Of a stretch of 10,003 nt of DNA, positions 6,976 to 10,003 are shown one piece after another. Position numbers and translations under genes: made by a program. Every line of letters starts with the position of its first letter. The stretch's first letter is position 1. The stretch lies in the NCBI GenBank assembly GCA_947631375.1, contig CANRLD010000056.1, forward strand, positions 1-10,003. The letters are read 5' to 3'. This stretch comes from an uncultured Methylophaga sp. Lineage in GTDB: Bacteria; Pseudomonadota; Gammaproteobacteria; Nitrosococcales; Methylophagaceae. Under the pieces are notes generated by a model. That model searched no databases, had not been told where the DNA came from, and saw only the letters and a list, made by a program, of their open reading frames with translations.

Positions 6976-7389
6976 TTACTTCTCAAGACCTTTTGCAGCA
7001 TCCCATAACCGATCAAGTTCGTCCAGACTGGCAGTTTCCAGTGATTTTCCTTGGGCTGCTATCTGCTTTTCAATATAAGCAAATCGGTGGAGAAATTTTG
7101 CATTCGCTTGTTCAATGGCACGTTCTGGGTCAACTTGTAGATGCCTTGCCAGATTGGTTATGGCGAAGAGTAAATCACCGATTTCTTCCTGTAATCGAGC
7201 TGTGTTGCCATCGACCAGCTCTGCGGCGACTTCATCGAGTTCCTCATGAATTTTGGCAAACACTCCATCAATTGTGGGCCAATCAAATCCTGTCTGTGCA
7301 GCAATCTGCTGCAAGGCTACAGCATAGCGTAGCGATGATTGGCTTTTATTTGCTGAGTCAAGCAGGGAAGTGTGGGCTGGCAACGTCAT
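6976..7389 (-). CDS. mazG: Single-domain MazG-type nucleoside triphosphate pyrophosphohydrolase
   Basis: A 137-aa cytoplasmic protein that matches the C-terminal MazG domain of E. coli MazG (263 aa, two MazG domains). Shared features are the GFDWPT entry (34-39), the metal-binding pair EELDE (49-53) and EEIGD (68-72), LLFAITNLARHL (73-84), NAKFLHRF (97-103 area) and Trp129 near the end. MazG enzymes hydrolyse NTPs or dNTPs to NMP and pyrophosphate; the C-terminal domain is the active one in E. coli. All acidic metal ligands are present, so the protein is probably active, but the whole N-terminal MazG domain is absent. It is not a broken remnant: its ATG overlaps the hslR stop in TAATG and there is no leftover N-terminal sequence. 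Substrate is unknown. It is the last gene of the acs-hslR-mazG unit. Confidence 0.87.
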   Translation of the reverse strand: MTLPAHTSLLDSANKSQSSLRYAVALQQIAAQTGFDWPTIDGVFAKIHEELDEVAAELVDGNTARLQEEIGDLLFAITNLARHLQVDPERAIEQANAKFLHRFAYIEKQIAAQGKSLETASLDELDRLWDAAKGLEK

Positions 7390-7793
7390 TAATCCGCTCG
7401 AGTAAATTTAATAATATGGCGACGATCCCGTTTACTGGGACGGCCTTTTTGATCACGAAATCCTAAAGGTTCATTTTTAATTTGTTCACGTAATAGCTCA
7501 CGTTTACTCCGGCTTTCTGCCGTTTCCTGGTACAGCAGTTGTGCTTCACTGGCCGGGCGACGTTGTTTTTGTAAGCCTACTATTTTGATACTGTATTCAT
7601 AGGGTGGCTGGCTGATAACCAGTTGGTCGCCGGGACGAATGCTTCGGCTGGGCTTTGCTCGATGACCGTTGGCGTGTACCTTGCCGCCATTGATTGCCTC
7701 AACGGCGAGGCTGCGGGTTTTATAAAACCGCGCAGCCCACAACCATTTATCCAGACGTTGATTGTCCTGATTATCTACTTCATCCCGTGCCAT
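7389..7793 (-). CDS. hslR: Heat shock protein 15 homologue (S4-domain ribosome rescue factor)
   Basis: A 134-aa basic RNA-binding protein (E. coli Hsp15 has 133 aa). The S4 fold occupies about residues 13-70 and begins RLDKWLWAARFYKTRSLA; the motif GGKVHANGHRAKPSRSIRPGD (36-56) is typical of Hsp15. The C-terminal third is very rich in Arg and Lys (SKRELLREQIK, KGRPSKRDRRH). Hsp15 binds free 50S subunits carrying nascent peptidyl-tRNA and helps recycle stalled chains. In E. coli it is heat-induced and lies with hslO; here it sits between acs and a mazG-type gene. Its ATG shares a base with the acs stop (TAATG), and AAGG elements lie close upstream inside acs, so it should be translated from the acs mRNA. 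No heat-shock promoter was looked for inside the acs coding region. Confidence 0.93.
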   Translation of the reverse strand: MARDEVDNQDNQRLDKWLWAARFYKTRSLAVEAINGGKVHANGHRAKPSRSIRPGDQLVISQPPYEYSIKIVGLQKQRRPASEAQLLYQETAESRSKRELLREQIKNEPLGFRDQKGRPSKRDRRHIIKFTRAD

Positions 7794-9754
7794 TAAGCCT
7801 TACCTTGCAACTGCAAGAGAATACTTTCGTTTTCCAGTGTCGAGGTGTCCTGAGTGATTTCCTCGCCTTTGGCAATGGCGCGTAGCAAACGACGCATGAT
7901 TTTGCCCGAACGGGTTTTGGGCAGATTGTCGGCGTAACGAATGTCGTCCGGTTTAGCTATTGCGCCAATTTGTTTTGCTACCCAGGCGCGTAATTCGTTG
8001 GTCATTTCATCATCAATACCGTTTTCTGGACGCTCGGCTTTCAGAACGACATAGGCAAAGATAGATTCCCCTTTAATATCATGTGGTTTACCAACCACCG
8101 CGGCTTCTGCTACAGCAGGGTGCGCGGCCAAAGCAGACTCAATTTCCATTGTGCCCAGACGATGACCAGAGACGTTCAAGACATCATCTATACGGCCCAT
8201 GATCCAGAAATACCCTTCTTCATCCCGTCGGGCACTGTCGCCGGCCAGATAATACTTGCCGTCAAAGTAAGGCCAGTAGGTATCTTTATAGCGCTGATCG
8301 TCTCCCCAAATAGTTTGAATCATTGCCGGCCAGGGTTTGCGGATAACCAGATAGCCACCCTGATTGGTTTCGATTTCTTGACCTTGTTCATCAACAACAG
8401 CGGCATCAATACCGGGTAAAGCCCGAGTGCAGGAGCCAGGTTTGGTGACGGTGACGGCCGGAACCGGGGCGATCATATGCGCGCCGGTTTCTGTTTGCCA
8501 CCAGGTATCAACGATCGGGCAGCGCTCCTGACCGATAACTCGGTGATACCACATCCAGGCTTCCGGATTGATCGGTTCACCAACAGAGCCGAGTAGTCGT
8601 AAATGCGATAAATCATAACGCCGTGGAATATCATCACCAGCTTTCATCAAAGCGCGAATAGCCGTCGGTGCCGTATAGAAAATAGTGACGCCGTGGCGTG
8701 AACAAATATCCCAAAAACGACCGGCGTCAGGCACTGTAGGCACACCTTCATAGACAACCATGGTCGCTCCCGTGGCCAAGGGGCCATAGGTAACATAGGT
8801 ATGACCAGTCACCCAGCCAACGTCGGCAGTACACCAGAACACGTCTTTTTCCTGGATATCAAATACCCAGCGCATCGTCGTGATGGCATTCAACAGATAA
8901 CCTGCCGATGAATGCTGAATACCTTTGGGAGTTCCGGTAGAGCCAGAAGTGTAAAGTAAAAACAGCGGATCGCTGGCACGCATTGGCTCGGCTTTACAGT
9001 CTGTTGATTGGCCCTGCTCGGCATCATGCCACCAGATATCACGGCCTTGCTGCATCGTAATATCGTTACCGCAACGCTTGAATACAATAACGGTTTGGAT
9101 GGTTTCACAACCATCACTTAAGGCCTGATCAGCGGTATTTTTTAACGGGATGGTTTTACCACCACGGTGTCCGCCATCCGCCGTTATCATTACTTTTGCC
9201 TGGGTATCTTCAATGCGATCCTTTAAAGCCCCCGCAGAAAAGCCACCAAAGACGACGGAATGGATTGCGCCAATCCGGGCGCAGGCTTGCATGGCAATGA
9301 TGGCTTCGCTGATCATCGGCATATAAATAACGACCCGATCGCCTTTGGTAACTCCCTGCGCTTTGAGGGCGTTGGCAAAGACACACACTTTTTGGTGTAA
9401 CTCGCGATAAGTAATGTGCTGTACATCGCCCGGTTCGCCTTCAAAGATGATTGCTGTTTTATCTGCGTTTTCTGCTAATTGTTTATCCAGACAGTTGTAG
9501 GAGACATTCATTTCTCCATCGACAAACCATTTATAAAAGGGCGCGTTACTGTCATCCAGCACTTTAGTGAACGGCTTTATCCAGTCAATTTCCTGTTTGG
9601 CGAGATCGCCCCAAAAAGCTTCATGGTCTTCAGCTGCCTTGGCATAAAGTGCATCAAGGTTTTTGGGGGTCAGGGTTGCTGTTTTATAAAAACTTTCACA
9701 GGGTGGAAACTGGCGGTTTTCCATGAGGGTGGATTGAATATTATTTTGAGCCAT
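7793..9754 (-). CDS. acs: Acetyl-CoA synthetase (AMP-forming)
   Basis: A cytoplasmic enzyme that activates acetate with ATP and CoA to acetyl-CoA, via acetyl-AMP. The protein has 653 aa, almost the same as E. coli Acs (652). Motifs in order: P-loop-like YTSGSTGTPKG (268-278), DTWWQTETG (416-424, including the tryptophan that limits the acyl pocket to acetate), the hinge region MGRIDDVLNVSGHRLGT (519-535), and PKTRSGK (612-618). Lys618 is the catalytic lysine that is switched off by acetylation in Salmonella Acs, so the same control is possible here. The ATG at 9754 has AAGG 10 nt upstream. The upstream gene ends in an aldehyde dehydrogenase tail and a terminator, so acs likely has its own promoter. 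It overlaps hslR by one base. Confidence 0.97.
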   Translation of the reverse strand: MAQNNIQSTLMENRQFPPCESFYKTATLTPKNLDALYAKAAEDHEAFWGDLAKQEIDWIKPFTKVLDDSNAPFYKWFVDGEMNVSYNCLDKQLAENADKTAIIFEGEPGDVQHITYRELHQKVCVFANALKAQGVTKGDRVVIYMPMISEAIIAMQACARIGAIHSVVFGGFSAGALKDRIEDTQAKVMITADGGHRGGKTIPLKNTADQALSDGCETIQTVIVFKRCGNDITMQQGRDIWWHDAEQGQSTDCKAEPMRASDPLFLLYTSGSTGTPKGIQHSSAGYLLNAITTMRWVFDIQEKDVFWCTADVGWVTGHTYVTYGPLATGATMVVYEGVPTVPDAGRFWDICSRHGVTIFYTAPTAIRALMKAGDDIPRRYDLSHLRLLGSVGEPINPEAWMWYHRVIGQERCPIVDTWWQTETGAHMIAPVPAVTVTKPGSCTRALPGIDAAVVDEQGQEIETNQGGYLVIRKPWPAMIQTIWGDDQRYKDTYWPYFDGKYYLAGDSARRDEEGYFWIMGRIDDVLNVSGHRLGTMEIESALAAHPAVAEAAVVGKPHDIKGESIFAYVVLKAERPENGIDDEMTNELRAWVAKQIGAIAKPDDIRYADNLPKTRSGKIMRRLLRAIAKGEEITQDTSTLENESILLQLQGKA

Positions 9755-9787
9755 AAGTCTTTTACCTTGTTATTCTCTCTGTTTTTG

Positions 9788-9802
9788 AGTATAGCCCGCT
9801 AT
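9788..9802 (-). promoter_or_regulatory. Possible acs -10 box with overlapping palindrome
   Basis: On the - strand, TATACT (9793-9788) would place the start of transcription near 9781, about 27 nt before the acs ATG. No good -35 box is found 16-18 bp upstream, which would suit an activator-dependent promoter. The inverted repeat ATAGC-GG-GCTAT (9802-9791) shares three bases with the -10 box and could be a regulator site. Confidence 0.35.
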
Positions 9803-9830
9803 TTGCGTTAAATGTAGTCCAGCGCACACT

Positions 9831-9868
9831 AAAAACTCTCCCGAAAGCACAGTTGCTCAAGGGAGAGT
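9831..9868 (-). terminator. Intrinsic terminator of the aldehyde dehydrogenase gene
   Basis: On the - strand, ACTCTCCC (9868-9861) pairs with GGGAGAGT (9842-9835), followed by TTTTAGT. The 18-nt loop can form a further short helix (AGCA/TGCT). It lies 23 nt past the dehydrogenase stop and separates that gene from acs. Confidence 0.82.
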
Positions 9869-9891
9869 GTTATCAGATCCGTGGAAGCGGT

Positions 9892-10003
9892 TTAGAAAAA
9901 GCCCAGCGGGCTGGTACTGTAGCTGATTAACAGGTTTTTGGTTTGCTGGTAGTGTTCCAGTACCATTTTATGGGTTTCACGACCCACTCCTGATTTTTTA
10001 TAG
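9892..10003 (-). CDS. Aldehyde dehydrogenase, AldB/ExaC type, C-terminal end (partial)
   Basis: The - strand frame is open from the right edge (first whole codon at 10002-10000) to a TAA at 9894-9892, giving the last 36 residues; the rest is outside. The sequence contains KKSGVGRETHKMVLEHYQQT and ends in SPLGFF. This matches the end of NAD(P)-dependent aldehyde dehydrogenases of the AldB/ExaC/AcoD group; E. coli AldB ends in the same pattern (SGIGRETHKMMLEHYQQTK...PLGLF). These enzymes oxidise acetaldehyde and similar aldehydes to acids. Placement just before acs on the same strand fits a route acetaldehyde to acetate to acetyl-CoA. Catalytic residues are not in view, so the exact subgroup is inferred. 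Too short for the usual open-frame cut-off. Confidence 0.88.
   Translation of the reverse strand, partial: YKKSGVGRETHKMVLEHYQQTKNLLISYSTSPLGFF

Noticed and set aside
6993..7466. 157-codon open frame on the + strand opposite the mazG-type gene
   Set aside because: The - strand frame carries MazG catalytic motifs and a TAATG junction; the + frame shows nothing recognisable.
9803..9830. Sigma54 promoter for acs (TGG...GC on the - strand)
   Set aside because: The GG and GC dinucleotides are 12 nt apart rather than the required 10.
1..10003. Mobile elements, CRISPR arrays, integration at the tRNA-Ser gene
   Set aside because: No transposase or integrase, no repeated spacer structure and no copy of the tRNA 3' end elsewhere in the window were seen.

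Overview
This window looks like ordinary core chromosome of a gammaproteobacterium. Three things point there: an Hsp15 (HslR) homologue, a YccA-type BAX-inhibitor protein very close in sequence to the enterobacterial one, and an AldB/ExaC-type aldehyde dehydrogenase tail. Base composition looks roughly balanced and codon use looks even throughout. Genus cannot be fixed from the sequence alone. A marine or methylotrophic type such as Methylophaga is only a guess. I see no mobile element, phage gene, CRISPR array or obviously foreign block.

Left part (1-4713, + strand): a tightly packed cytochrome bd operon, cydA (3' end only)-cydB-cydD-cydC. CydAB is the membrane quinol oxidase, and CydDC is the heterodimeric ABC transporter needed to assemble it. 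Gene junctions are 1 nt of overlap, 2 nt and 5 nt, and no small cydX-like gene lies between cydB and cydD. The short CydB (332 aa) resembles the cyanide-insensitive-oxidase (Cio) branch more than E. coli CydB.

Middle (4714-6902): a tRNA-Ser(UGA) gene on the - strand with a very good sigma70 promoter and its own terminator, placed tail-to-tail with cydC. Diverging from it on the + strand is yccA, ending in a strong hairpin terminator. A stand-alone moaA (molybdenum cofactor biosynthesis) follows, with no Shine-Dalgarno sequence and a promoter-like element ending only a few bases before its ATG.

Right part (6976-10003, - strand): an aldehyde dehydrogenase gene enters from the right edge and ends at a terminator. 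It is followed by acs, hslR and a single-domain mazG-type gene. The acs/hslR and hslR/mazG junctions are both TAATG stop-start overlaps, so these three genes almost certainly share one mRNA. The dehydrogenase and Acs together would carry acetaldehyde through acetate to acetyl-CoA.

I do not see a new biological system. The points most worth a second look are a MazG protein reduced to its C-terminal domain and coupled to hslR and acs, a GRAPW variant of the CydA GRQPW motif, a histidine at the expected A-loop position of CydC, a possibly leaderless moaA, and a palindrome overlapping the likely acs -10 box.
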